Shown piece after piece: positions 17,195 through 25,817 of a stretch of 64,000 nt of DNA. The notes under the pieces are model-generated. The model saw only the letters and a program-made list of their open reading frames with translations. It was not told where the DNA came from and ran no database searches. The translations under genes were made by a program, and so were the position numbers. How positions within the stretch are numbered: the stretch's first letter is position 1; each line of letters starts with the position of its first letter. The stretch is taken from contig JBBQUM010000031.1 of NCBI GenBank assembly GCA_038212445.1, forward strand, positions 31,874 to 95,873. Reading direction: 5' to 3'. This stretch comes from TMP-7 sp038212445. Its GTDB lineage: Bacteria > Acidobacteriota > Terriglobia > Bryobacterales > Bryobacteraceae.

Positions 17195-17984
17195 ACCTCA
17201 TAGCGACTCCATCTACCTGCCCGATCACGTCAATCTCCGACTGATCGAAAATCTCCGCCTTCACATGCGACGCCGGATGAGGCTGCATGATCACCTGCTC
17301 CCCGTTCAGCGCACACCAGCCGCAGTAATAGCCGTTGCGATGTTCGAGGAAATAGATCGGCCGGTCGTGATCGCTGGTCCAACCGTCGCCGGCAATCTTC
17401 CGCTGCGCCTCATTGATCAAAACAAGGGAACCCGGATGTAAGACCGGATACATCGTCCAGTCGTCAGTGCCGATCAGCCCATAACGATGCGCCTTGAGAT
17501 CAATACCTCTGAGAAGCGCAAACGGCAGCTTTCCCCATTTTTGAATGATCCGGCTCAGGAAAACCGTCTTGCGCAAGTCGATGTTCGGCTCAAGCGCTGT
17601 CGGTGCCTGTAGGTCGCCGCCCTCCCCGGCATCAAACTTGATCAGATGCGTCTTGGCAACCGTCACGGATCGGGCGTCAATGCCAATGGAACCAACATCG
17701 ATCCCGTACCAGCCCAGCACCTCGGTGAACTCCAACCGGTAAATCGCGCAGAGCGCGTAAATACGGTACATCGAGGGGATCGTGCCCTTGTTCTCGATGT
17801 CCGCAAGACGGCTCAGGGCTACCGTGAATTCGTCGTTCTTGTGACGTGTGGCGATGCGAGCGCTCGCCTCTTCAACATCGCGATATCGCAAGCCCAATCG
17901 TTCGCGTGCTTTTTTTAGTTTTTGGCCAGCGTCTTCCATGCTGAGACTGCCGGATGATCCCGCCCGGGCGCTACGGTCTTTCAT
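17160..17984 (-). CDS. XRE-type repressor with S24/LexA-like C-terminal domain
   Basis: The 274-residue protein has an N-terminal helix-turn-helix of the Cro/C1 kind (about 20-85; LKKARERLGLRYRDVEEAS and LSRLADIENKG) and a C-terminal region resembling the S24 peptidase fold (about 165-265; LIGTDDWTMYPVLHPGSLVLI, then RPIYFLEHRNGYYCGWCAL). In active LexA/C1 proteins a G-D-S-M motif carries the catalytic serine; here the matching position reads DDWTMYP, so the serine is missing and self-cleavage is unlikely. It is probably a ligand-sensing repressor rather than an SOS-type one. Divergently transcribed from ubiX across a short gap. Confidence 0.7.
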   Translation of the reverse strand: MKDRSARAGSSGSLSMEDAGQKLKKARERLGLRYRDVEEASARIATRHKNDEFTVALSRLADIENKGTIPSMYRIYALCAIYRLEFTEVLGWYGIDVGSIGIDARSVTVAKTHLIKFDAGEGGDLQAPTALEPNIDLRKTVFLSRIIQKWGKLPFALLRGIDLKAHRYGLIGTDDWTMYPVLHPGSLVLINEAQRKIAGDGWTSDHDRPIYFLEHRNGYYCGWCALNGEQVIMQPHPASHVKAEIFDQSEIDVIGQVDGVAMRFIPPRKQRKRF

Positions 17985-18103
17985 TGTGATGACTGCCGCC
18001 CGCCGGGCATCGTTGAATTATACTTGTCATTCGTGTGATTGAGCAAGGCAATAGCGCGAGCTTTGTTCCGAAAACAGAACAAGCGAAGCGGAAGGTAGGG
18101 AAT

Positions 18104-18697
18104 TTGAGGCTCATAGTCGGAATCACGGGAGCGAGCGGTTCCATTTACGGCTGGCGTCTGTTGGAAAAGCTACGCTCGGTCGCGAACATCGAGACCCATC
18201 TTATCTTGACTCGCGCCGGTGAGCGTACCGCGTACCTTGAACTCGGAAAGTCCGCCGCCGACTTTCGTACGCTAGCTGACTTCTGGTACCCGTTCGAAGA
18301 TATCGGCGCGCGAGTCGCCAGCGGATCCGCTTCCATCGACGCCATGGTGATCGCCCCCTGCTCCATCCACTCGATGTCCGCCATCGCCAACGGCCTCAGT
18401 GACAACCTGCTCGTCCGCGCCGCCGACGTCACCCTCAAGGAGCGCCGCCGCCTCATCCTCATGGTCCGCGAATCGCCCTTCCACTTGGGCCATTTGCGAA
18501 ATATGACCGCGCTCGCGGAAATGGGCGCCATCATTGCGCCTCCAATCCCCGGCTTCTATCACAATCCCCAAACCGTCGACGATCTCGTCAATCCCAGCGT
18601 CGATCGTGTGATGGACCTCCTCGGCATCTCAGCCGCCGATGCCAAACGCTGGGAAGGCGGAACCCCCAGCCGCTCCACAGGTACAATCGCTAAGTGA
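18104..18697 (+). CDS. ubiX: Flavin prenyltransferase UbiX
   Basis: UbiX attaches a dimethylallyl group to FMN to make the prenylated cofactor used by UbiD decarboxylases. The N-terminus LRLIVGITGASGSIYGWRLLEKL is the FMN-binding loop; SASIDAMVIAPCSIHSMSAIANGLSDNLLVRAADVTLKERRRLILMVRESPFH contains the conserved C-S-x-x-S/A stretch, the ER-R-L segment and R-E-S-P. I use the TTG at 18104, giving 197 residues, the usual family length; the GTG at 18035 would add 23 unrelated residues. It overlaps pheA by four bases (GTGA). No ubiD is in the window. Confidence 0.9.
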   Translation: MRLIVGITGASGSIYGWRLLEKLRSVANIETHLILTRAGERTAYLELGKSAADFRTLADFWYPFEDIGARVASGSASIDAMVIAPCSIHSMSAIANGLSDNLLVRAADVTLKERRRLILMVRESPFHLGHLRNMTALAEMGAIIAPPIPGFYHNPQTVDDLVNPSVDRVMDLLGISAADAKRWEGGTPSRSTGTIAK

Positions 18698-19575
18698 GTA
18701 CCTCCCAGAAACGACCCAAGCCCTCCACCAAAACGTTCAACGTCGCTTTCCAGGGCGAGCCCGGCGCATTTAGCCAGATGGCAATCCGCCAGTTCTTCGG
18801 CGACCGCGCCGCCATCTATCCTTGCCAGCGTTTCGAAGAGGTCTTCAAGACTGTGGAGTCGGGAAAGGCCGCCGCCGCCGTCATCCCCATCGAAAACACG
18901 CTCCACGGCTCCGTCCACGAGAACTACGACCATCTCCTCAATTTCGGCTTCGAGATTGTTGGCGAGACCAACGTCAGAATCGTCCACAACCTGATCGCCA
19001 ACCCCGGCGTCAAGTTCCGCCAGCTCAAACGCGTTTTCTCCCATCCCGTCGCCATAAACCAGTGCCTCGATTTCTTCACCGCCAACCCGAATATCGAACG
19101 AGTGCCTTTCTACGACACCGCCGGCAGCGTGAAGATGATCAGCGAGGAAAAACTCACCGACGCCGCCGCCATCGCCTCCACCATTGCCGCCGATGTCTAT
19201 GGCGGACACATCCTGAAGCGCTCCATCGAGGACGACCGCCGCAACTTCACCCGCTTCTTCCTGCTTCGCAAACCCAAAGCTCGTCTCGCCATCGAACCTG
19301 AGCCTGTCCCGCTGCGCGAGTTCAAGACCTCCATCGCCTTCACCACGCGCAACATTCCCGGCGTCCTCTTCAAAGCGCTCAGCGCCTTCGCACTGCGTGA
19401 CCTGAATCTCACTAAGATTGAGTCGCGACCCCTGCGCGGCAAGCCCTGGGAATATTTGTTCTACGTCGACCTCATCGGTTCTACCGGCGATCCCGCCCTC
19501 GAGCGCGCCATCGCTCAACTGTCAGAGATCGCCGACCTCCTGCGCGTGCTCGGCTCCTACCCGCGCGCACTGTGA
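18694..19575 (+). CDS. pheA: Prephenate dehydratase
   Basis: The 293-residue enzyme converts prephenate to phenylpyruvate in phenylalanine synthesis. The catalytic PDT domain (about 10-195) has FQGEPGAFSQMA, AAAVIPIENTLHGSVHENYD, and the NFTRFF segment with the conserved T-R-F. The C-terminal ACT domain (about 210-290) includes NIPGVLFKALSAFALRDLNLTKIESRPLRGKPWEYLFYVDL, in which the ESRP motif binds phenylalanine for feedback inhibition. It is a monofunctional form without chorismate mutase. The GTG start overlaps the ubiX stop and its own stop overlaps the next gene (TGATG), so all three are one operon. Confidence 0.93.
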   Translation: MSTSQKRPKPSTKTFNVAFQGEPGAFSQMAIRQFFGDRAAIYPCQRFEEVFKTVESGKAAAAVIPIENTLHGSVHENYDHLLNFGFEIVGETNVRIVHNLIANPGVKFRQLKRVFSHPVAINQCLDFFTANPNIERVPFYDTAGSVKMISEEKLTDAAAIASTIAADVYGGHILKRSIEDDRRNFTRFFLLRKPKARLAIEPEPVPLREFKTSIAFTTRNIPGVLFKALSAFALRDLNLTKIESRPLRGKPWEYLFYVDLIGSTGDPALERAIAQLSEIADLLRVLGSYPRAL

Positions 19576-21338
19576 TGCCCCGCGGTTTCCGCGAACAACT
19601 CCTTCGCGGCGTCGTCCTGGCCGGCCTCTGGACCGTCCTCACCACCGAACTGCTCAGCGCCTTCAACGCACTCCGGCCCGTCCCCGTCTTCATCGCCTGG
19701 CTCGCCTTCGCCGCCATCTTGATCTACCTTGGCAGGCACGCCCGGCCCAGTTTCCAACTCACCGGACTCCTCTGGCTTCCCACCGTCGCGGTGCTAGCCA
19801 TCACCTTCACCACCGCGCTGCTCAGCCCGCCCAACTCCGCCGACGCCATGGCGTATCACATGCCCCGTGTCATCTACTGGACCCAGCAGGCAAGCGTTCG
19901 CTTCTTCCCCACTCCGTACTTCAACCAGATCATGCTGCAGCCCTTCGCCGAGTACCTGATGCTCCACTCTTATCTGCTCAGCGGCGGCGACCATCTCATT
20001 AACCTCGTCCAATGGTCCGCATCCTTGATCTCCATCATCGGCGTGTCGCTGATCGCCCAACGGCTGGGCGCTGGACCCGCCGCGCAGGCCTTCGCGGCAT
20101 TCTTCTGCGCCACATTGCCAAGCGGCATTCTCGCCAGTTCAGGCGCCAAGAACGACTATGTACTGGCGGCCTGGCTGGTACTCCTCACGCTTTTCCTGCT
20201 CCGCTTCGTCGACACCGGCGAGACTTCGAGCGCCTGGTTCGCCTCCGCGGCACTGGGACTCGCCCTGCTCACCAAAGCCACCGCCTATCTGTTCGCCCCC
20301 TGGATCCTCGCCGCCATTCTGCTGCCGCACTTCCGCAAACTGCCGCACCGTCGCATCATCCTGGCCGCGCCCCTGCTCGCTCTCGCTCTCAACGCTCCGC
20401 AGTACATCCGGAATCTCGACCTCAGCGGCTCCATAGCCGGCTTCGACTCGGCCCAAGGCAATGGCTTCTTCCGCTGGCGCAATGAAACCTTCGGCTGGAA
20501 GCCGGCGCTTTCCAATCTCCTCCGCAATACCTCGGAACAAATCGGCAGTAGCTCGGAATCCTGGAACAACAGCGTCTACGATGCCGTGGCGCGCATCCAT
20601 TCGACATTCGGTATCGACCTGAACGACCCCGCGACTACCTGGCGCGCGTCGACGTTCCATTCGCCTCGCAGCACGAATCACGAGGCCGATGCCGCCAATC
20701 CACTCCATCTGACGATCCTCGTCCTGGCCGTCGTGGTCCTCCACCGCAACCCACGCCTGATGCTCTATGCGCTCGCGCTGATCTGTGGATTCATTGCTTT
20801 CTCTGCTTATTTGAAATGGCAGCCGTTTATGGCACGGCTCATCCTGCCGCTGTTCGTACTGGCCAGTCCGCTGCCTGCGTTGATTCCCCTCCGCAAGCGC
20901 TACCTGCAGGCGGCAGCCCTGGCCTTCTGCCTGGTTTTGCTCTACACCACCCGCTACGTCGCGCTCAATAACTGGACCCGGCCATTGCGCGGCCCGCACA
21001 GCGTGTTCCAACTATCGCGCCACCAGCGCTACTTCGCCGACATGACCCAATGGAGCAATACAGCGGATTACCTGGACGCAGTGGACGCGCTAAAACAGTC
21101 GCCCTGCCAGACCATCGGCATCGATATCAACGGCCTGCAATTGGAATATCCGCTTCAGGCGCTGCTGCTCGAACGCCGGCCCGCGCTGCAGTTCGTGCAC
21201 GTAGGCGTCGCCAATGCATCGACAAAATACCTAGCGCCCGCCGCGCAACCGGCCTGCGCCGTAGTCTGCCTCGACTGCTCCACGCAGTATCCCTTCCCGC
21301 ACAGCCAGGCCTCGGGCAAGTTTGTAGTTTTCTACTGA
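19575..21338 (+). CDS. Polytopic glycosyltransferase-like membrane protein (GT39/ArnT-like)
   Basis: The 587-residue protein has about 11-12 transmembrane helices and an early extracytoplasmic loop with SADAMAYHMPRVIYWTQ, the acidic-containing motif that acts in polyprenyl-phosphate-dependent glycosyltransferases (ArnT, PMT, RgtA-D group), and GAKNDYVLAAWLV further on. Such enzymes move a sugar from a lipid carrier to a glycan or protein outside the membrane. The C-terminal about 90 residues are periplasmic and contain a CLDCS cysteine pair. It is coupled to pheA by TGATG, and overlaps the convergent sugar isomerase gene by 7 bases. Confidence 0.75.
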   Translation: MPRGFREQLLRGVVLAGLWTVLTTELLSAFNALRPVPVFIAWLAFAAILIYLGRHARPSFQLTGLLWLPTVAVLAITFTTALLSPPNSADAMAYHMPRVIYWTQQASVRFFPTPYFNQIMLQPFAEYLMLHSYLLSGGDHLINLVQWSASLISIIGVSLIAQRLGAGPAAQAFAAFFCATLPSGILASSGAKNDYVLAAWLVLLTLFLLRFVDTGETSSAWFASAALGLALLTKATAYLFAPWILAAILLPHFRKLPHRRIILAAPLLALALNAPQYIRNLDLSGSIAGFDSAQGNGFFRWRNETFGWKPALSNLLRNTSEQIGSSSESWNNSVYDAVARIHSTFGIDLNDPATTWRASTFHSPRSTNHEADAANPLHLTILVLAVVVLHRNPRLMLYALALICGFIAFSAYLKWQPFMARLILPLFVLASPLPALIPLRKRYLQAAALAFCLVLLYTTRYVALNNWTRPLRGPHSVFQLSRHQRYFADMTQWSNTADYLDAVDALKQSPCQTIGIDINGLQLEYPLQALLLERRPALQFVHVGVANASTKYLAPAAQPACAVVCLDCSTQYPFPHSQASGKFVVFY

Positions 21339-22165
21339 GCCAGCGACCGTACGTACGGAACAGCTTCCCGAATATCGTGAATGCGCTCAGCCTGGTTCTC
21401 GGCCTCGCGCTCAATGTTCAGTGCGCCCCGGTAACCAATCGACTTCAGCGTCTCGATGAACTTCGGAATCCCCACCGACCCCTTGCCCAGCGGACGCTCG
21501 TTTCCAAGCGCCCCAGGCTTGTCCTTCGGCGGCCAGTCGCCGTCCTTGCAGTGCACCGACAGCACGTGCTTGCCCAGCACTTTCAGCGCCTCGATCGGAT
21601 CGCCCGTGCCGTAGAGGATCATGTTCGCGGGATCAAAATTGATGCCCAGGTTCGGCCGGTTTACGTCTTCAATAAAGCTCAGCAGCGTATCCGCCGGCTC
21701 CTGCCCGGTCTCGAGCGCAAAGGTCTGCAAGTGATGCTGTGCGTGGTCGCAGATGCGCCTCACCAGATCCCGGACCGCCACGTAGTTCGGATGGCTCTTA
21801 TCCTCCGGCACAAAGCCCACGTGGCACCCGATGCTCCGCACACCCAGCAGTGCCGCGAAATCGCTCACGTCCTTGGTGCGCTGCTCCCGCTCGGCGCGAG
21901 TGGTTTCAGGAATGAAGCCCACCGTCCGCTCCACCGTTGGAATATCAGCGTAACTCTCGCCCGTGTACGAGGCGATCACCGACACCACTGTGAATTGCTC
22001 CTGCGCAATGGCCGCCGTCCAGTCGGCTGATGCTGCTTCGTCCAATTCCATTCCGCCTGGAATTCCGAGCTGTCCGCAATTCACACCCAGAGACTTGATC
22101 TCCGCCAGGTGGTCGCGATCCGCCCAAAACATCACCCCGGTCTCCAACGGCTTCACAGTTTGCAT
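21332..22165 (-). CDS. Sugar phosphate isomerase/epimerase (xylose-isomerase-like TIM barrel)
   Basis: The 276-residue protein has the AP-endonuclease-2/xylose isomerase-like fold: GVNCGQLGIPGGMEL, SIGCHVGFVPED, LALETGQEPADTLL-type strand (FALETGQE), LGINFDPANMILYG and VLSVHCKDGDWPP, which place the Glu, Asp and His metal ligands seen in hydroxypyruvate-isomerase/D-tagatose-epimerase-like enzymes. Start ATG 22165 lies inside the last 13 bases of the upstream Gfo/Idh/MocA gene, so the pair is coupled. A longer frame start at 22279 would be entirely inside the neighbour and is rejected. The pair probably acts on the same sugar. Confidence 0.85.
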   Translation of the reverse strand: MQTVKPLETGVMFWADRDHLAEIKSLGVNCGQLGIPGGMELDEAASADWTAAIAQEQFTVVSVIASYTGESYADIPTVERTVGFIPETTRAEREQRTKDVSDFAALLGVRSIGCHVGFVPEDKSHPNYVAVRDLVRRICDHAQHHLQTFALETGQEPADTLLSFIEDVNRPNLGINFDPANMILYGTGDPIEALKVLGKHVLSVHCKDGDWPPKDKPGALGNERPLGKGSVGIPKFIETLKSIGYRGALNIEREAENQAERIHDIREAVPYVRSLAQ

Positions 22166-23172
22166 TCCAACCTCTCTCCATTCATCTTGCGTGCTTCGAG
22201 CATCAAACGCGTGAGCTTCACCGCCGCCGCTGAGTCCTGCGGCAAACACAAATCCGGCTGCCGGCCTTGCTGGCAGCACTCTACGAAATATGCAATCTCC
22301 CGGGCGTAACCGTCGTGGTCAGCCAGCAACAGCGGCGTTTCCGATCCGTCCACCCCATAGAGCGTCGGCACCCGGCCCGCCGAGTTGTACTCCACCGTGC
22401 CGCGATCGCACGACACCGTGTATTCCATCGAAAAGGGGTACGACTTGGGATGGTGCCAGCCTCCAGTCACCACCGCCGACGCACCGCCGGCATAGAGAAA
22501 TTCCGCGTTGATGATGTCCAGCCCCCGCGACAGATCCTCAAATCCGGTTGCTTGAATCGCTTCGGGAACGCCGAAAAGGTGCAGCGTCATGTCGACGTCG
22601 TGGATCAGCAGGTCGAAGACTCCGCCACCGCTTAGTGCAGGATCCTTGAGCCAGCCCGCGCCCCACGCTGGCGCCGCGCACCTCCGGCGGAACGTCGCCG
22701 TGCGAAACGCGCCGAGGCGGTTCTCCGACACCGATCGCCGCAAAGCTTCGTACGCTGGAAAGAATCTCAGCACCTGCGCCGTCATCAGCGTCACGCGGTA
22801 GCGCGAGGCCGCTTCCACCATGCGGTCGCACTGCTCGCCGTCGAGCGCCATCGGCTTCTCCACCAGCACGTGCTTGCCGCGCCGCATCGCCTCAATCGCG
22901 ACATCGGCATGCATGTTTGTGGGAAGGCAAATGTCGATCGCCTCGACATTCGAATCGTCCAGAAGCCCGGCCACCGTCGGGTAGCGGGCGATCTGTGAGA
23001 AATCCATGCGCTCGCCTGAACCGCCGAGATTCCCCTGAATCCCGCTCAGGTCCCCTTGGAGCGCCTTTTCGTCGTTACTACACACCGCGGCAAGCGTCGC
23101 GCCTTCGACACCCCGCATTGCTTTTAGATGGGTGCTGCCCATGAAGCCGAGCCCCACCACTGCCATCTTCAT
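22153..23172 (-). CDS. Gfo/Idh/MocA-family oxidoreductase
   Basis: The 339-residue protein has an N-terminal Rossmann fold (VVGLGFMGSTHLKAM, NAD(P)-binding glycine motif at about 6-14) and EKPMALDGEQCDRM, the conserved E-K-P motif of the family (about 95-98). The C-terminal GFO_IDH_MocA_C domain has GGGVFDLLIHDVDMTLHLFG, where the D-x-x-x-H pair is catalytic. It oxidises or reduces a cyclic sugar or inositol using NAD(P). It is upstream of, and overlaps, the TIM-barrel isomerase, a pairing common in inositol and unusual-sugar catabolism. Confidence 0.9.
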   Translation of the reverse strand: MKMAVVGLGFMGSTHLKAMRGVEGATLAAVCSNDEKALQGDLSGIQGNLGGSGERMDFSQIARYPTVAGLLDDSNVEAIDICLPTNMHADVAIEAMRRGKHVLVEKPMALDGEQCDRMVEAASRYRVTLMTAQVLRFFPAYEALRRSVSENRLGAFRTATFRRRCAAPAWGAGWLKDPALSGGGVFDLLIHDVDMTLHLFGVPEAIQATGFEDLSRGLDIINAEFLYAGGASAVVTGGWHHPKSYPFSMEYTVSCDRGTVEYNSAGRVPTLYGVDGSETPLLLADHDGYAREIAYFVECCQQGRQPDLCLPQDSAAAVKLTRLMLEARKMNGERLECKL

Positions 23173-23211
23173 AAGAGGCCAGTTTACAACACGGGCCCAG
23201 CTCTGCCGGAA

Positions 23212-23835
23212 TTACTCGAGCGACATGTCCACCACCTGAAACGTGAATCGTTCTGGCGGCAGCGCGGAGATCGGGTCGGGCGACATGCGCGCCCAGGTCT
23301 CATACGCCGTCGAGGCGACGTTGTGGTTCAGGTAGAAGAGAAATTGATTCGACAGCGAACGCATCGGCGGCGGACGTCTGAACGCCAGCCTCAGGCCCAC
23401 TGACTGCTGCAGTTCCTCGCTGCTCTTGATCGCCTTGTCCTCCAGCAGCCTCACAAAACTGCTGCGCCCGGCGTGCGGCCATAAATCCGCGCGCATCAGG
23501 TTCCGAAGCTCCAGGCGATTCTCAAACGTCATCTCGCACTGGCGAATCCACTCGAGCACACTATCGCCCCAGTTCCAGTGCTTCATCAAGCCAAGGTATT
23601 GGTCAACCAGGTTCACCGCCAGGTCCATGCGGCGCCGGTCCAGTTCGGTCGCGATCAGCGGATCGTCCAACCCCTGCGGCGGCAGCATGTCTTCCCCGTC
23701 GATGATGTCGCCTGCCACGTCCATCACCTTGTCCAGTCGCCTCACCCCGGGCGAAGTGCGCACCAGTAAAGGTGGCAGCTCGTGTGTCTTTGAGCCGGGT
23801 ACTTCAACGAACTTTCGATCGCCGACGATGTCCAT
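23212..23835 (-). CDS. Conserved hypothetical protein
   Basis: A 207-residue soluble protein without recognised domain. It is rich in Arg, Leu and Trp/Phe, with helical segments (DPLIATELDRRRMDLAVNLVDQYLGLMKHWNWGDS) and a conserved-looking C-terminal FTFQVVDMSLE. ATG 23835 is chosen because GAGG stands 6 bases upstream and a strong promoter lies 54 bases before it. It is 40 bases upstream of the Gfo/Idh/MocA gene, so it is likely the first gene of that operon. No function is proposed. Confidence 0.6.
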   Translation of the reverse strand: MDIVGDRKFVEVPGSKTHELPPLLVRTSPGVRRLDKVMDVAGDIIDGEDMLPPQGLDDPLIATELDRRRMDLAVNLVDQYLGLMKHWNWGDSVLEWIRQCEMTFENRLELRNLMRADLWPHAGRSSFVRLLEDKAIKSSEELQQSVGLRLAFRRPPPMRSLSNQFLFYLNHNVASTAYETWARMSPDPISALPPERFTFQVVDMSLE

Positions 23836-23888
23836 AAACCGCCTCGTTAAGGGAACTATCGACAACGGAGTCAAAATGCTTGACCCCG

Positions 23889-23917
23889 ATTATAGAGACG
23901 AGTTTATGGAATGACAA
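23889..23917 (-). promoter_or_regulatory. Sigma-70 promoter for the 23.8-21.3 kb minus-strand operon
   Basis: Reading the minus strand, TTGTCA (23917-23912) and a perfect TATAAT (23894-23889) are separated by exactly 17 bases. Transcription would start about 23882, some 47 bases before the hypothetical gene's ATG. This is the best sigma-70-like match on this strand in the region. Confidence 0.7.
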
Positions 23918-24030
23918 GTTTCCTTGTGAATGTTTAACGTTTTTTGGCAGCGTGCCGCTGAGACTGCTAACTTCTCACGACAAAACTGATGCCGCGGTTC
24001 CAGGACCCTGATTACCTTGGTCCCAAAAAC

Positions 24031-24981
24031 TCAGGCCCCGGCGTCGAGCTTGTACCAATCGAGCGTGCGCTTCAGTCCATCTTCGAAACTGAAACGTGGC
24101 GCGTGGCCCAGGTCTCTAACCGCCTCGGTGGTGTCGGCCTGCGAGTCCCGCACGTCGCCCGCTCGAGGCGGCCCGTACTGGGCAGGCAGCTTGACGCCTT
24201 CCATCCGCTGCAGCATTTCCCAAATCTCATTCAGTGAAAAACGCCCGCCGTTACCCGCGTTGTACGTCTTGCCCGAACAGATCGCGGCATCCACCCGCGA
24301 CGCCTTGATCACCAGTTCCGCTACATCCTCAACGTAGGTGAAATCGCGCGTCTGCCCGCCATCTCCAAACAGCGTGGGCGACGTCTTCTCGATCAGGCAG
24401 CGCATGAAAATCGACAGGATTCCCGAATAGGCGCTGGTAGGGTCCTGCCTCGGCCCGTACACGTTGAAGAATCGCAGCGAGACCGTCTCGAGGCCAAAAC
24501 ACTGAGCGAAAACGCTCGCGTACTGCTCGCCCATCAGCTTCTGCGCCGCGTACGGCGAGAGCGGATTCGGCTTCATCGTCTCCACCTTGGGCAGCACTGG
24601 AGTGTCGCCGTACGCCGACGACGAAGCCGCGTAGACCAAGCGCCGGACCTTTGCCTCAGCCGCCGCGCGCAGGACGTTGAACGTGCCGTCGATGTTCACC
24701 TCGTGCGATGGCACCGGCTCCACAATCGACCGCGGTACCGAAGGAATCGCCGCCAGGTGAAACACCGTATCGGCCCCATCCATCAGCGGGCGGACGCCGT
24801 CGTAATCGCGAATGTCCACCTCGCGGAGCACTACACGCTCCCCGAGTCCGGCCAGATTCTTCGTCTTTCCACTGAGCAAATTGTCAATGACGACAACCTG
24901 CGTTTCTGGCTCCGCCAGCAGCGCGCGCACGAGTGCCGAGCCGATAAACCCGGCTCCTCCGGTAACAATGCTTTTCTTCAT
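24031..24981 (-). CDS. NAD-dependent nucleotide-sugar epimerase/dehydratase
   Basis: The 316-residue extended SDR has an N-terminal TGGAGFIGSALVRAL nucleotide loop, the catalytic SSSAYGDTP serine region and YAAQKLMGE (Y-x-x-x-K), followed by RFFNVYGPRQDPTSAYSG, which is typical of UDP-glucose 4-epimerase/WbpP-like enzymes. It probably interconverts UDP-hexoses for glycan synthesis. It overlaps the upstream TIM-barrel gene by four bases and lies in a tight minus-strand operon with an alcohol dehydrogenase and a glycosyltransferase. Confidence 0.88.
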   Translation of the reverse strand: MKKSIVTGGAGFIGSALVRALLAEPETQVVVIDNLLSGKTKNLAGLGERVVLREVDIRDYDGVRPLMDGADTVFHLAAIPSVPRSIVEPVPSHEVNIDGTFNVLRAAAEAKVRRLVYAASSSAYGDTPVLPKVETMKPNPLSPYAAQKLMGEQYASVFAQCFGLETVSLRFFNVYGPRQDPTSAYSGILSIFMRCLIEKTSPTLFGDGGQTRDFTYVEDVAELVIKASRVDAAICSGKTYNAGNGGRFSLNEIWEMLQRMEGVKLPAQYGPPRAGDVRDSQADTTEAVRDLGHAPRFSFEDGLKRTLDWYKLDAGA

Positions 24982-25811
24982 TTTTGTAGTTTGTTGATCT
25001 CTGACTCGAGGTAGCGCAGCGACTCAGTGGCGATGCGTTCCGAGCCCGGCGTAAAATCGAATGCTTCAAGCGAGACCCAGCCCTTATATTTGCGCTTGGC
25101 GAGCACCTCCAGCACCGGCTTGAAATCGTATGTGCCCTGCCCGCAATGCTTGCCGTCAATTTCGTTCACGTGGACGTGCTTGATGAATTCAAAGTGACGG
25201 TCAACAAGCTCGGCATGCGGTTCCACTTCATCCACCGCGTTATGTGAATCGAACATCGTTCTCACCGAGGGGCTGGAAATCCGCTTGACGATCTCTACTG
25301 CTTCATCGAGCGAGGTCACCACGTCCGACTGGTTCGCCGGCAGCGCCTCCACCAGCACTGTGACGCCACGCTCCAGCGCGTGCGACGCCACACTCGCAAG
25401 TCCTGCTTCATATCGCTCTGCCGCTTCCTGCGGGGTCGACCCATCTACAGCTGACCGCTGCTTCGGCGACCCGAACACCATCACCCCGCCGTCTCCCAAG
25501 TCCCCGCAAAGATCGATCAGATCGCGTATGTGCGCCCAGCTTTTCTCGCGTAGAGCATCGTCGGGCGTCGTAACGTGCAGGCCCGCCGGCGACACCATCA
25601 ACCAGTGCAGCCCCGCAAATCGCAGTCCTTCGCTCGAAATAATGCCCCGGTACTGACGCCGCTGGGCTACCGAAATGTCCCTCGGTGAATCAGCCAGAGT
25701 GAACGGAGCGATCTCGATGCCCTCATAGCCAATCGAACGAATTGACTTGCAGGCGTCGTGAAATGTCCAGCCCTGGTAAATCTCATTGCACAGCGCATGA
25801 CGAAATACCAT
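24978..25811 (-). CDS. Sugar phosphate isomerase/epimerase (TIM barrel)
   Basis: A 277-residue xylose-isomerase-like barrel with GYEGIEIAPFTLAD, VLVEALPANQSDVV (metal-ligand Glu), MFDSHNAVDE (Asp-x-His ligands), HVHVNEIDGKHCGQG and WVSLEAFDF (final Glu ligand). The metal site is complete, so it is probably an active epimerase or isomerase. It is only about as similar as family members go to the barrel at 21.3 kb, so this is not a recent duplicate. It overlaps the next gene by four bases. Confidence 0.85.
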   Translation of the reverse strand: MVFRHALCNEIYQGWTFHDACKSIRSIGYEGIEIAPFTLADSPRDISVAQRRQYRGIISSEGLRFAGLHWLMVSPAGLHVTTPDDALREKSWAHIRDLIDLCGDLGDGGVMVFGSPKQRSAVDGSTPQEAAERYEAGLASVASHALERGVTVLVEALPANQSDVVTSLDEAVEIVKRISSPSVRTMFDSHNAVDEVEPHAELVDRHFEFIKHVHVNEIDGKHCGQGTYDFKPVLEVLAKRKYKGWVSLEAFDFTPGSERIATESLRYLESEINKLQK

Positions 25812-25817
25812 GAACTC

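Noticed and set aside
21050..22030. A 326-residue plus-strand frame
   Set aside because: It runs antisense to the glycosyltransferase end and the isomerase gene; composition is Arg/Leu/His-heavy with no domain, so it is a shadow frame.
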